Assembly: GCF_033095865.1 (NCBI RefSeq)
Contig: NZ_AP019365.1
Span: 5,243,501 to 5,307,500 of the forward strand
DNA length: 64,000 nucleotides
Direction of reading: 5' to 3'
From: Pseudomonas sp. KU43P
GTDB lineage: Bacteria > Pseudomonadota > Gammaproteobacteria > Pseudomonadales > Pseudomonadaceae
This document shows, piece after piece, positions 8,525 through 18,784 of this stretch. How positions within the stretch are numbered: the first letter of the stretch is position 1; every line of letters starts with the position of its first letter. A program made the translations under genes and the position numbers. A model generated the notes under the pieces. It had not been told where the DNA came from and searched no databases. It saw only the letters and a list, made by a program, of their open reading frames with translations.

Positions 8525-10258
8525 ATGCGTCCTCTGCTGCCACTCGCCCTGTCCCTGATGCTTGCTGCCTGCGGTGATGGCGAAGCACTTTCGCCTCCGG
8601 ATGCGCGCCTGCCAGATGGCGGTCGCTACCGCGGCCACGTGGTGGACGGCCTGCTGCAGGGCGAAGGGCGAATCGACTACCCCAATGGCAGTTGGTACGC
8701 CGGTGGTTTCAAGGATGGCCAATGGCATGGCCAGGGCGAATGGCACGGTAGCAATGGTGAAGTCTATCGCGGCCAGTTCGTCGGTGGACTGTTCCAGGGC
8801 CTGGGCGACCTGACCACGCCTGGCAGCCACTATGCCGGCACCTTCAGCCATGGCCGGCGCGATGGCGAAGGTACGCTCAAGCAGGCCGATCAAAGCTACC
8901 GCGGCCAATTCAAGGACGACCAGTACGAAGGCGCGGGCGAACTCGAAATGGCCGATGGCAGCCGTTACCAGGGCCTGTTCGCCAAGGGCAAGCCCAACGG
9001 CGCCGGGGTGCGCAGCGACGCCAGCGGTAACCAGTTCAGCGGCCGCTTCGTCGATGGCCTGCTGCAAGGCAGCGGCACCTACGACAGCGTCGATGGCGAG
9101 CAGTACATCGGCGAATTCAAGGACAACCGCCTCGAGGGCCGCGGTCGCTACGAGAATGCCGACGGCGATGTGTGGATTGGCGAGTTCAAGGACGGCTCGC
9201 TGGTCGGCGAAGGCGAAATGCTGGGCAGCGACGGCAGCCACTACAAGGGCCATTTCGTCGACTGGCGCCTGTCCGGCCAGGGCAGCTTGCAGTTACCCGA
9301 TGGCAGCAAGTACATCGGCGGCTTCGATAACGATGCCTACCAGGGCCACGGCAAGCTGACCTTGGCCAATGGCATGGTCGAAAGCGGCTATTGGGTCAAT
9401 GGTGTACGCGTTCGCGACCACAAAGGCATGCTGCTCCCCGACCCGCTGGACCTGGCCCTGCTCAATCAGGGCCGCCTGCTGGAAGATGCCCTGGCCCGCG
9501 TGCCCCGCTCAGCCCCACCCATCCAGCTCTACAGCCTGGTGCTGGCGGGCGACGGCCAGCAGAGCGTGTTCCTGCGCGAGGCCGACTATGTCAGCAACAT
9601 GCTCAAGGTACGCTTTGGTGCCCGTGGTCAGGTCACCCTGGTCAACCACCGCGACCAGATGGCGACCCGGCCCATGGCCACCCGCGAGAGCCTGACCCGC
9701 GCCGCCCGCACCCTGGCCGAACGCAGCGGCCCGGAAGACCTGGTGTTCATCTACCTGACCAGCCACGGCAGCCAGGATCACCAACTGGTGCTCGACCAGC
9801 CGCGCCTGCAACTGGCCGACCTGACCGCCGACGAGCTGGCCAGCGCCCTAGCGCCGCTCAAAGACCGCGACAAGATAATCGTCATCTCCGCCTGCTATTC
9901 CGGTGGCTACATCGCCCCGCTGAAAGATGACCGCACCGTGATCATGACCGCCGCACGCGCCGACCGGGTATCCTTCGGCTGCTCGGAAGAAGCGGACTTC
10001 ACTTATTTTGGCGATGCGCTCTTCGCCGAGGCGCTGAACCAGACCGATGACTTGAAACAGGCGTTTGAACTGGCGCGCAAGAGCGTTGCCGAACGTGAAG
10101 GAAGGGAAGGTTTCGAGGCCTCCGAGCCACAGCTCTGGGCCCCTCCCGCAGTACTGGCACATTGGCAGCGCCTGCGTCAGCAGCAAGCGGAAGAAGCCTT
10201 GCGTAATGCCGCACAAGCCAAGGCGGGGGAACAGGAAAAAACCCCCGGCAACCACTAA
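8525..10258 (+). CDS. MORN-repeat lipoprotein with C13 (legumain/caspase-like) peptidase domain
   Basis: A 577-residue exported protein. The first 16 residues form a lipoprotein signal with lipobox LAAC. Residues about 25-295 hold roughly twelve MORN-type repeats (pattern Y-x-G-x-F-x-x-G-x-x-x-G-x-G), and residues about 330-545 match peptidase family C13. The catalytic dyad is visible: His414 in LTSHGSQ and Cys457 in ISACYSGG. The tail (about 550-577) is charged and alanine/lysine-rich. C13 peptidases cut after Asn/Asp or act as transamidases; MORN repeats often bind lipid or protein. Envelope location is inferred from the lipobox. Substrate and role are unknown; no partner gene is evident nearby. 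Confidence 0.85.
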   Translation: MRPLLPLALSLMLAACGDGEALSPPDARLPDGGRYRGHVVDGLLQGEGRIDYPNGSWYAGGFKDGQWHGQGEWHGSNGEVYRGQFVGGLFQGLGDLTTPGSHYAGTFSHGRRDGEGTLKQADQSYRGQFKDDQYEGAGELEMADGSRYQGLFAKGKPNGAGVRSDASGNQFSGRFVDGLLQGSGTYDSVDGEQYIGEFKDNRLEGRGRYENADGDVWIGEFKDGSLVGEGEMLGSDGSHYKGHFVDWRLSGQGSLQLPDGSKYIGGFDNDAYQGHGKLTLANGMVESGYWVNGVRVRDHKGMLLPDPLDLALLNQGRLLEDALARVPRSAPPIQLYSLVLAGDGQQSVFLREADYVSNMLKVRFGARGQVTLVNHRDQMATRPMATRESLTRAARTLAERSGPEDLVFIYLTSHGSQDHQLVLDQPRLQLADLTADELASALAPLKDRDKIIVISACYSGGYIAPLKDDRTVIMTAARADRVSFGCSEEADFTYFGDALFAEALNQTDDLKQAFELARKSVAEREGREGFEASEPQLWAPPAVLAHWQRLRQQQAEEALRNAAQAKAGEQEKTPGNH

Positions 10259-10285
10259 GCTTGTGTGTAACACAGGAGAGACATC

Positions 10286-10930
10286 ATGTACTTGACGCCT
10301 CAGCATGTCCTGCTTGCCGGAGCAACAGGCCTTACCGGTGAACACCTGCTCGATCGCCTGCTCAACGAACCGACCATCAGCCGCGTGCTGGCGCCGACCC
10401 GTCGTCCGCTGGCCGAGCATCCGCACCTGGAGAACCCTGTCGGTGACCCTGCGGTGTTTCTCCCGCAGCTGGCTGGGCGTGTGGATATCGCCTACTGCTG
10501 CCTGGGCACCACCCTCAAGCAGGCCGGTTCGGAACAAGCGTTCCGCGCCGTCGACCTGGACATGGTGGTGGCGTTCAGCAAGCGCGCGCGGGAAATGGGC
10601 GCACGGCACCTGTTGGTGGTCAGTGCGATCGGCGCCGACCCCAAGTCATCGATCTTCTACAACCGGGTCAAGGGCGAGATGGAAGAGGCACTCAAGGCTC
10701 AGGATTGGCCGCAGTTGACCATTGTCAGGCCGTCGTTGCTGCTGGGCGAGCGTATCGAGCCGCGCCTGGGCGAGCGGCTGGCTTCACCGTTTTCGCGGCT
10801 GATGCCGGGCAAGTATCGGGGGATCGAAGCATGCACGCTGGCGCGGGCGCTGTGGCGGTTGGCGCTGGAAGAGGAAGACGGGATTCGGGTTATTGAGTCC
10901 GATGAGCTGCGCAGGCTCGGCAAGAAATAG
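10286..10930 (+). CDS. NAD(P)-binding oxidoreductase, atypical SDR
   Basis: A 214-residue Rossmann-fold protein with nucleotide-binding motif [15 protein letters not shown] at residues 10-24 and downstream blocks [21 protein letters not shown] and [12 protein letters not shown]. These resemble the HTATIP2/TIP30-like atypical short-chain dehydrogenases, which often lack the full catalytic tetrad. GGAGAG precedes the ATG by a normal spacing. It follows the C13-peptidase gene by 27 bases and may be co-transcribed. Substrate is not deducible. Confidence 0.82.
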   Translation: MYLTPQHVLLAGATGLTGEHLLDRLLNEPTISRVLAPTRRPLAEHPHLENPVGDPAVFLPQLAGRVDIAYCCLGTTLKQAGSEQAFRAVDLDMVVAFSKRAREMGARHLLVVSAIGADPKSSIFYNRVKGEMEEALKAQDWPQLTIVRPSLLLGERIEPRLGERLASPFSRLMPGKYRGIEACTLARALWRLALEEEDGIRVIESDELRRLGKK

Positions 10931-10940
10931 TTACGTCTGA

Positions 10941-10975
10941 AAGCCCTTTCGCCGGCAGGCCGGCGAAAGGGCCTT
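10941..10975. terminator. Bidirectional terminator between convergent genes
   Basis: A perfect 15-base stem (AAGCCCTTTCGCCGG and its complement) around a short loop, flanked by AA/TT. It lies exactly between convergent genes and touches the stop codon of the minus-strand lipoprotein gene. Confidence 0.7.
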
Positions 10976-11261
10976 AAAGACCACCAGTAGCCTGAAAACC
11001 AATCCCCGCTGCAGTGAGCAACGAAAGCGGCAACAATACGGTATCCAGCAACGCACTGCCCGGCAGGTCCAGCCCCGGATAAGCCGGTGCCTCGGCGCCG
11101 AAACGATCCATCGGGCAGCACCCACCGTTCATCGCATACAGGTCGAGCCGAGTACCGGCGTAAACCACCGGCGCTCCAGGCTTGTTCGCATCCAGCGTAC
11201 GCACCGTGGCACAACCACTGAGCACACTGACGGCCAGCAAAGCGGCCAGCGCACGCTTCAA
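10974..11261 (-). CDS. YceK/YidQ-family small lipoprotein
   Basis: A 95-residue lipoprotein. The N-terminal signal [20 protein letters not shown] carries lipobox LSGC with the lipidated cysteine at position 17. The body has [15 protein letters not shown] and a C-terminal hydrophobic stretch [19 protein letters not shown], which match the YceK/YidQ (DUF1375) family of unknown function. The start overlaps the ubiX stop by four bases (ATGA), so it is translationally coupled to mpl-ubiX. Envelope location is inferred from the signal; function is not known. Confidence 0.86.
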   Translation of the reverse strand: MKRALAALLAVSVLSGCATVRTLDANKPGAPVVYAGTRLDLYAMNGGCCPMDRFGAEAPAYPGLDLPGSALLDTVLLPLSLLTAAGIGFQATGGL

Positions 11262-11887
11262 TCATCCACCCCGAAATGGTGCTCACCCCAGCGCGGCAAC
11301 ATGTCCTGTGGAATGTTCAGCAGGTTGAGGATGCGCGCTACCACGAAATCGATCAGGTCATCGATGGTCTGTGGCTGGTGATAGAAGCCCGGCGCCGCTG
11401 GCAGAATCACCGCCCCCATCTGTGACAACTTGAGCATGTTCTCCAGGTGGATGGTCGACAGCGGCGCCTCACGGGGCACCAGAATGAGCTGGCGTCGTTC
11501 CTTGAGGGTCACGTCTGCCGCACGCTCGATCAGGTTGTTGCATGCGCCGGTAGCAATGGCCGACAGGGTGCCGGTGGAGCAAGGCACCACCACCATCGCC
11601 GCCGGGGCGCCGGAGCCCGAGGCCACCGGCGACATCCAGTCTTCCTTGCCATATACGCGGATCTGCCCATCGGCAGCGCCGGTGTACTCGGTCAGGAATG
11701 CCTGAATGGCCTGAGGCTTGGCCGGCAGCACCACGTCGGTTTCGGTGGACATCACCAATTGCGCGGCCTTGGAAATCAGGAAGTGCACTTCCCGGTCTTC
11801 GCGCACAAGGCAGTCGAGCAGGCGCAGGCCATACTGCGCCCCGGAGGCGCCGGTCATGGCCAGGGTAATGCGTTCCGGCCCGCTCAC
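11258..11887 (-). CDS. ubiX: Flavin prenyltransferase UbiX
   Basis: Makes prenylated FMN, the cofactor of the UbiD decarboxylase in ubiquinone synthesis, from reduced FMN and dimethylallyl phosphate. The flavoprotein opening [19 protein letters not shown] and the blocks [15 protein letters not shown] and [15 protein letters not shown] are characteristic. The frame is open farther upstream, but the GTG at 11885-11887 overlaps the mpl stop as GTGA and gives 209 residues, the normal length. It is the middle gene of the tightly overlapping mpl-ubiX-yceK-like unit. Confidence 0.96.
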   Translation of the reverse strand: MSGPERITLAMTGASGAQYGLRLLDCLVREDREVHFLISKAAQLVMSTETDVVLPAKPQAIQAFLTEYTGAADGQIRVYGKEDWMSPVASGSGAPAAMVVVPCSTGTLSAIATGACNNLIERAADVTLKERRQLILVPREAPLSTIHLENMLKLSQMGAVILPAAPGFYHQPQTIDDLIDFVVARILNLLNIPQDMLPRWGEHHFGVDD

Positions 11888-13233
11888 TTCAGGGCCTCGG
11901 CCAATTTGCCGTGCAGGCCGCCAAAGCCGCCGTTGCTCATGATCACCACATGCGTCCCCGGGCGCGCCTGGCCTTTGACCCGCTCGATGATCGCCTCGAG
12001 GCTGTCGGCTACCACACTCGGCACCTTGCACTGCGCGGCGGTGGCGGCCAAGTCCCAGCCCAGGTTGGCGGGCGCGTACCAGATCACCTGGTCGGCGTCA
12101 TTGACGCTCTCCGGCAGGCCGTCGCGGTGCGCACCCAGCTTCATCGAGTTGGAGCGCGGTTCGATGATCGCGATAACCGGCGATTCGCCTATCTGCTTGC
12201 GCAGACCGTCGAGGGTGGTGGCGATCGCAGTCGGATGGTGGGCGAAGTCGTCGTAGATGGTCACGCCTTGCACATCAGCGACCTTTTCCATACGCCGCTT
12301 GACGCTCTTGAAAGCGCTCAAACCTTCGATGCCCATGGCCGGTGCCACACCCACATGGCGGGCGGCTGCCAGAGTGGCCAAAGCGTTGGCGACGTTGTGC
12401 TGGCCGGTCAACGCCCAGTCAACCACGCCCTGGGCCTGGCCCCCGAACAGCACCTCGAAACGCGAGCCGTCGGGGCTGAGCAGGCGCGCTTGCCATTGGC
12501 CGCCTTCACCGGTGGTTTGTACCGGGGTCCAGCAGCCCATGCCGATGACGCGCTCAAGGGCCTGCTCGGTAGTCGGGTGAATGACCAGGCCTTCGCTCGG
12601 AATGGTGCGCACCAAGTGGTGGAACTGCCGTTCGATCGATGCCAGGTCAGGGAAGATATCCGCATGGTCGAACTCAAGGTTGTTGAGGATCGCGGTACGC
12701 GGGTGGTAATGCACGAACTTCGAGCGCTTGTCGAAGAACGCGCTGTCGTATTCGTCGGCCTCGACCACGAAGAACGGGGTATCGCCCAAACGCGCCGACA
12801 CCGAGAAGTTCTGCGGCACACCACCGATCAGGAACCCCGGGCTCATGCCGGCGTGCTCCAGCACCCAGGCCAGCATGCTGCTGGTGGTGGTCTTGCCGTG
12901 GGTGCCCGCCACCGCCAGCACCCAACGGCCCTGCAGCACATGGTCGGCCAGCCACTGCGGGCCGGAGACGTAAGGCAGGCCCTTGTTGAGAACATACTCC
13001 ACCGCCGGGTTGCCCCGCGACATCGCATTACCGATCACCACCAGGTCTGGCGCCGGGTCCAGCTGGGCCGGGTCGTAGCCTTGGGTCAGCTCGATGCCCT
13101 GGGCTTGTAGCTGGGTGCTCATCGGAGGGTAGACGTTGGCGTCGGAGCCTGTGACGCGGTGGCCGAGCTCTTTGGCCAGCACCGCCAGCGAGCCCATGAA
13201 AGTGCCGCAAATACCGAGAATATGAATGTGCAT
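11884..13233 (-). CDS. mpl: UDP-N-acetylmuramate:tripeptide ligase Mpl
   Basis: Recycles the murein tripeptide L-Ala-gamma-D-Glu-meso-DAP by joining it to UDP-MurNAc in the cytosol. The 449-residue protein starts [20 protein letters not shown], and ATP-binding [12 protein letters not shown] lies near residue 110; [13 protein letters not shown] and [10 protein letters not shown] are Mur-ligase/Mpl blocks. The frame is open to 13287, but the ATG at 13231-13233 is the family start. It leads the three-gene leftward unit and sits 66 bases before the end of the sigma-54 regulator gene on the same strand. Confidence 0.96.
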   Translation of the reverse strand: MHIHILGICGTFMGSLAVLAKELGHRVTGSDANVYPPMSTQLQAQGIELTQGYDPAQLDPAPDLVVIGNAMSRGNPAVEYVLNKGLPYVSGPQWLADHVLQGRWVLAVAGTHGKTTTSSMLAWVLEHAGMSPGFLIGGVPQNFSVSARLGDTPFFVVEADEYDSAFFDKRSKFVHYHPRTAILNNLEFDHADIFPDLASIERQFHHLVRTIPSEGLVIHPTTEQALERVIGMGCWTPVQTTGEGGQWQARLLSPDGSRFEVLFGGQAQGVVDWALTGQHNVANALATLAAARHVGVAPAMGIEGLSAFKSVKRRMEKVADVQGVTIYDDFAHHPTAIATTLDGLRKQIGESPVIAIIEPRSNSMKLGAHRDGLPESVNDADQVIWYAPANLGWDLAATAAQCKVPSVVADSLEAIIERVKGQARPGTHVVIMSNGGFGGLHGKLAEALK

Positions 13234-13299
13234 GGTCGACCTCGCAAAACTTCGAGGCAGGGTAGCCCAGGAAGCGGGAAATCGCACCCGATGTTTCGT

Positions 13300-15312
13300 T
13301 CAGACGCCCCTGGCGATGCCGTGCTTGCGCAGTTTTCGATACAAGGTATTGCGGCTTATGCCCAAGTGCTTCGCAACGCGGGTCAGGTGCCAGTGTTTTG
13401 CTTCCAGCACGGCCAGCAGGGCGTGGCGTTCGGCATTTGCCAGCAGTACCGGCCCTATCGCCGGCAAGCCGGCTCCCACAGGGACAGTGCCTGCCTCAGG
13501 AATAGCACCTGCTTCAGCGAGAGCGCCTCCCTCAACGGCCACACCGGGCCTGTGGGAGCCGGCTTGCCGGCGATCGAGGGCAAAGCCCTCGCCAGCAGTG
13601 TTCAAGACGATTGCAGGAAGATCGGCCACTGTTATGCGGTCGTGCTCACAGAGTGCCACCAAGGTCCGCAGCACATTGCGCATCTGCCGCACGTTGCCTG
13701 GCCAGGCAAAGTCCAGCAACGCTTGCCGCGCTTTGGGCTGCAGTTCGATGGTTTGCCCCTGCGCCTCCTGACGCAGCAGGAAATCCAGCAACTGCGCCTT
13801 GTCGCTGCGCTCGCGCACTGCCGGCAATGCTACCTCCAACCCATTGAGCCGGTAGTACAGGTCCTCGCGAAAACTGCCCTGCTCCACCCGCTCCAGCAGA
13901 TCCCGGTGGGTCGCGCTGACGATACGCACATCCACTGCCTGCGCCTCGCCGCCGATCGGCACCACCTGGCGCTCTTCCAGTACGCGCAGCAGGCGGGTCT
14001 GCAGGGCCAGCGGCATGTCGCCGATCTCGTCCAGCAACAGCGTGCCGCCATCGGCCTGCAACAGCTTGCCGCGCATGCCTTCCTTGCGCGCGCCGGTAAA
14101 GCTGCCGCCCCGGTAGCCGAACAGCTCGCTCTCGATCAGGCTTTCGGGGATCGACGCGCAGTTGACCGCCACGAAGGGCTTGCCGCGACGCTGACTGGCC
14201 TGATGCACAGCCTGGGCGAAAGCTTCCTTGCCGCAGCCTGTCTCGCCACGCAACAACAGCGGCACGTCGCGCTCGAAGACCCGCACGGCGCGGCGGAAGT
14301 CGTTCTGCAATGCCGGGTCCAGCAGGCAAATTCCCGGCTCCGCTTGCGGGCGCATCCGCGGCAGGCTGGCGGGCACCGACCACAGTGGCGTGCGCGGCTG
14401 GCCACGCACACTGGCGAACACCTGGCGGCCATCGTGGGTATGCAGCGGCCAAGCCGTGCTGCCGTCAGGCATCGCACGGTTGAACAACTCGTCATGGCTA
14501 CAGGCAAAAAACCGCTCCAGCGGCTTGCCCAGCACGCCACCACGAATGCTGCCCAGCAGATTGAGGGCGCTCTGGTTGGCGGCGCAGATGCGGCCATCGC
14601 CGTCGAAGGCCAGCAGCCCTTCGCTGAACAAACCGACAGACTCGGCCTGCAGGTGAAAACGCAGCAGCCACTGCTGCTCGAAGTGACGCAGGAAATAACA
14701 GCTTTCGATCATTTTCGCCGAGAGGTTGACCAGGGCCATGGTGTGAAACTGGCTCTGGCGCGAAACATCCGGCCGCGCCGACGATACATCAAGCACCGCC
14801 AGCAGCTCGCCATGGGGATCGAACACTGGGCTGGCCGAACAGGTCAAACCCGTATGGCGACCTCGGAAATGTTCGTCCTGATGAATGGTCAGGGCCTGGC
14901 GCTCGACCAGGCAGGTGCCGATGCCGTTGGTACCCTCGCGGGCCTCGCTCCAGTCCGCGCCCAGCCACAGCCCGGCGCGCTCGAAGATGCGCCGCTCGCT
15001 GGGCGCGGTGACGCAATTGAGGATCACCCCACGGGCATCGGTGAGCAACACCGCATGACCGGTGCCTGAAAGCTGCTGGTGCAGGCTGTTCATTTCGCCG
15101 TTGGCGATTGTCAGCACCTGGTGCAGACGCTCGCGGCTTTCCAGCAACCGACCGTGTTCAAGCACCACCGGCGCCTCGATCACCGAAGGGTCGAGGTGAT
15201 AGTCCTCCAGGCAGCGCAGCCAGGAGCGGGCTATCGAAGGGTCGCTACCAGCTTCGCCACGGGCGACGGTATGAACCTGCTGGGCATGGCGGCTGAAGTG
15301 ATTGTTCTGCAT
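13300..15312 (-). CDS. Sigma-54-dependent activator of the AcoR type (ethanolamine/aldehyde regulon)
   Basis: A 670-residue enhancer-binding protein: GAF-like domain (about 70-215), PAS-like segment (about 220-310), AAA+ domain (about 330-560) with Walker A GETGCGKEAF and a GSFTGA variant of the sigma-54 contact loop, and a Fis-type helix-turn-helix at the end (GISRNTLYRKLRKHG). The ATG at 15310-15312 has GGAGAA 9 bases upstream; a GTG 27 bases earlier is less likely. It is divergent from exaC, whose sigma-54 promoter lies between, so it most likely activates exaC and perhaps the eat-eutBC genes. Oddity: a REP palindrome pair is embedded in frame at residues about 578-620, in the linker before the DNA-binding helix. 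Confidence 0.9.
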   Translation of the reverse strand: MQNNHFSRHAQQVHTVARGEAGSDPSIARSWLRCLEDYHLDPSVIEAPVVLEHGRLLESRERLHQVLTIANGEMNSLHQQLSGTGHAVLLTDARGVILNCVTAPSERRIFERAGLWLGADWSEAREGTNGIGTCLVERQALTIHQDEHFRGRHTGLTCSASPVFDPHGELLAVLDVSSARPDVSRQSQFHTMALVNLSAKMIESCYFLRHFEQQWLLRFHLQAESVGLFSEGLLAFDGDGRICAANQSALNLLGSIRGGVLGKPLERFFACSHDELFNRAMPDGSTAWPLHTHDGRQVFASVRGQPRTPLWSVPASLPRMRPQAEPGICLLDPALQNDFRRAVRVFERDVPLLLRGETGCGKEAFAQAVHQASQRRGKPFVAVNCASIPESLIESELFGYRGGSFTGARKEGMRGKLLQADGGTLLLDEIGDMPLALQTRLLRVLEERQVVPIGGEAQAVDVRIVSATHRDLLERVEQGSFREDLYYRLNGLEVALPAVRERSDKAQLLDFLLRQEAQGQTIELQPKARQALLDFAWPGNVRQMRNVLRTLVALCEHDRITVADLPAIVLNTAGEGFALDRRQAGSHRPGVAVEGGALAEAGAIPEAGTVPVGAGLPAIGPVLLANAERHALLAVLEAKHWHLTRVAKHLGISRNTLYRKLRKHGIARGV
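13454..13580. repeat. REP pair inside a coding region
   Basis: Two inverted REP arms, CCCTATCGCCGGCAAGCCGG... at the left and its complement at 13549-13580, each extended by the usual CTCCCACAGG / CCTGTGGGAG flank, enclose a 65-base spacer. All of it is read as protein in the sigma-54 activator gene, giving translated REP signatures RRQAGSHR and [10 protein letters not shown] on the minus strand. Confidence 0.9.
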
Positions 15313-15425
15313 TGGTTGTTGTTCTCCGCAGATAGACACTCACCCCAGCATCCTCCACCCCACCAGGCTTTGCAATGCACCGTCATCGAGCGTGTCGCAA
15401 ACGGTACAGAGTGTCACTCCCCGCC

Positions 15426-15441
15426 GTACCAGCATCGGTAC
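15426..15441. promoter_or_regulatory. Candidate activator-binding inverted repeat upstream of exaC
   Basis: Perfect inverted repeat GTACC-N6-GGTAC located about 65 bases upstream of the sigma-54 promoter, a normal distance for an enhancer. A related half-site (CGGTACA) lies at about 15400, preceded by TGTCGCAAA. Assignment to the divergent activator is an inference. Confidence 0.5.
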
Positions 15442-15505
15442 AACGACTGACCGGAGAGTACTGAACAATGACCTAAATCATTGATTCACATGAGGCTCGC
15501 CACGC

Positions 15506-15520
15506 TGGCCCGGCCTTTGC
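15506..15520 (+). promoter_or_regulatory. Sigma-54 promoter for exaC
   Basis: TGGCCCGGCCTTTGC matches the -24/-12 pattern: GG and GC are separated by exactly 10 bases. It lies 50 bases before the exaC start, next to the divergent gene for a sigma-54-dependent activator. Confidence 0.75.
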
Positions 15521-15569
15521 TCTACGCTTCTTAACTCCTCAACAAACACAATTAACCAGGAGACACACC

Positions 15570-17090
<1,521 letters not shown>

Positions 17091-17119
17091 ACCAGGCCGG
17101 CCTGGGGCTGCCTTGCAGC

Positions 17120-17187
17120 CCATCGCCGGCAAGCTGGCGCCTACAGGGAGTGTTCCCCTGTGGCAGCCGGCTTGCCGGCGATAGGGC
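17120..17187. repeat. REP pair between exaC and eat
   Basis: Inverted REP arms (CATCGCCGGCAAGCTGGCGCC and its partner AGCCGGCTTGCCGGCGATAG) with a short spacer. The left arm is diverged (CTGG for CCGG). It lies between two genes of the same strand and could attenuate or process the transcript. Confidence 0.85.
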
Positions 17188-17286
17188 CGTTACAGCCACC
17201 CAGAACCTCTCTGGCTCGCTTCCTGCAATCCCCATCACCACGGGCCGGAACCCCTCTGGCCACCAAGAAAAAAAACAGGTGAATCT

Positions 17287-18735
17287 ATGCCAAGCGATCA
17301 TTCCGCCGGTGCGCCGGCAGGTGCATCGGTCGACTTCGAAAAAGTCGGCTCGGACTATTTCCAGCAACGTGAACTGAAAAAAGGCGCCGCCGGCTGGGTC
17401 CTGCTGGTGGGCCTGGGCGTCGCCTACGTGATCTCCGGCGACTACGCCGGCTGGAACTTCGGCCTGGCACAGGGAGGCTGGGGCGGCATGTTCCTCGCCA
17501 CCTTGCTGATGGCCACCATGTACCTGTGCATGTGCTTCTCGCTGGCCGAACTGTCGTCGATGATCCCCACCGCAGGCGGCGGCTACGGCTTCGCCCGCAG
17601 TGCCTTCGGCCCATGGGGCGGGTTTCTCACCGGTACGGCGATCCTGATCGAATACGCCATCGCCCCGGCCGCCATCGCGGTGTTCATCGGCGCCTACTGC
17701 CAGTCACTGTTCGGCATCGGCGGCTGGATGATCTACCTGGCCTTCTACATCATTTTCATCGGCATCCACATCTTCGGCGTCGGTGAAGCGCTCAAGCTGA
17801 TGTTCATCATCACCGCCATCGCCGCCATTGCCCTGGCGGTATTCCTGGTGAGCATGGTGCCCCATTTTGATGCAGCGAACCTGTTCGACATCGCCCAGAC
17901 CGATGCAGTCGGGGCGAGCAGTTTCCTGCCATTCGGCTATGTCGGCGTGTGGGCGGCAATCCCCTACGCGATCTGGTTTTTCCTTGCGGTCGAAGGCGTG
18001 CCGCTAGCCGCCGAGGAAACCAAGAACCCGAAACGCGACCTGCCCCGCGGCCTGATCGGCGCGATGCTGGTGCTACTGGCCTTCGCCCTGCTGATCCTGG
18101 TAGTCGGCCCAGGCGGCGCCGGGGCCGAAGCACTCAAGGCCTCCGGCAACCCGCTGGTCGAGGCACTGGCCAAGGCGTACGGCGGCTCCACCTGGATGGG
18201 AGGCTTCGTGAACCTGGTCGGCCTGGCCGGCCTGATCGCCAGCTTCTTCTCGATCATCTATGCCTATTCGCGGCAGATTTTCGCACTTTCCCGTGCGGGC
18301 TACCTGCCGCGCAAATTGTCCGAAACGAACAAGAGCAAGGCGCCGGTATTGGCCCTGGTCATCCCTGGCATCATCGGCTTCGCCCTGTCGCTGACCGGCC
18401 AGGGCGACCTCTTGATCCTGGTTGCTGTGTTCGGCGCTACGCTGTCCTATGTACTGATGATGGCCGCGCATATCACCCTGCGTATTCGCCGGCCGAAGAT
18501 GGAGCGCCCGTATCGCACCCCAGGTGGCATCTTCACCTCGGGCCTGGCCCTGGTGCTGGCCTGCATCGCGGTCGTGGCCGGCTTCCTGGTCGACCCACGG
18601 GTGGTGATTGGCGCGGCGGTGATCTATGCGGTACTGATTGCCTACTTTGCGTTCTACAGCCGTCATCACCTGGTGGCGGGCACACCGGAAGAGGAATTCG
18701 CCGCGATCCAGAAGGCCGAAGAGGCCCTGCACTGA
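17287..18735 (+). CDS. eat: Ethanolamine permease Eat
   Basis: A 482-residue APC-family transporter with about twelve hydrophobic segments, importing ethanolamine across the inner membrane. ELKKGAAGWVLLVGLGVAYVISGDYAGWNFG is the typical Eat opening, and the consensus FFLAVEGVPLAAEETKNPKRDLPRG lies after the sixth segment. It is followed after 49 bases by eutB, so uptake and degradation genes are together. Separated from exaC by a REP pair; no obvious promoter of its own was identified. Specificity for ethanolamine is inferred from family and neighbours. Confidence 0.92.
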   Translation: MPSDHSAGAPAGASVDFEKVGSDYFQQRELKKGAAGWVLLVGLGVAYVISGDYAGWNFGLAQGGWGGMFLATLLMATMYLCMCFSLAELSSMIPTAGGGYGFARSAFGPWGGFLTGTAILIEYAIAPAAIAVFIGAYCQSLFGIGGWMIYLAFYIIFIGIHIFGVGEALKLMFIITAIAAIALAVFLVSMVPHFDAANLFDIAQTDAVGASSFLPFGYVGVWAAIPYAIWFFLAVEGVPLAAEETKNPKRDLPRGLIGAMLVLLAFALLILVVGPGGAGAEALKASGNPLVEALAKAYGGSTWMGGFVNLVGLAGLIASFFSIIYAYSRQIFALSRAGYLPRKLSETNKSKAPVLALVIPGIIGFALSLTGQGDLLILVAVFGATLSYVLMMAAHITLRIRRPKMERPYRTPGGIFTSGLALVLACIAVVAGFLVDPRVVIGAAVIYAVLIAYFAFYSRHHLVAGTPEEEFAAIQKAEEALH

Positions 18736-18784
18736 TCGCCGACACCCGCCGCAGGCCCACCCTGCGGCGCTCTGGAGATTCTGT

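Noticed and set aside
13159..15069. A 636-codon plus-strand open frame
   Set aside because: Antisense to the sigma-54 activator; composition typical of a shadow frame.
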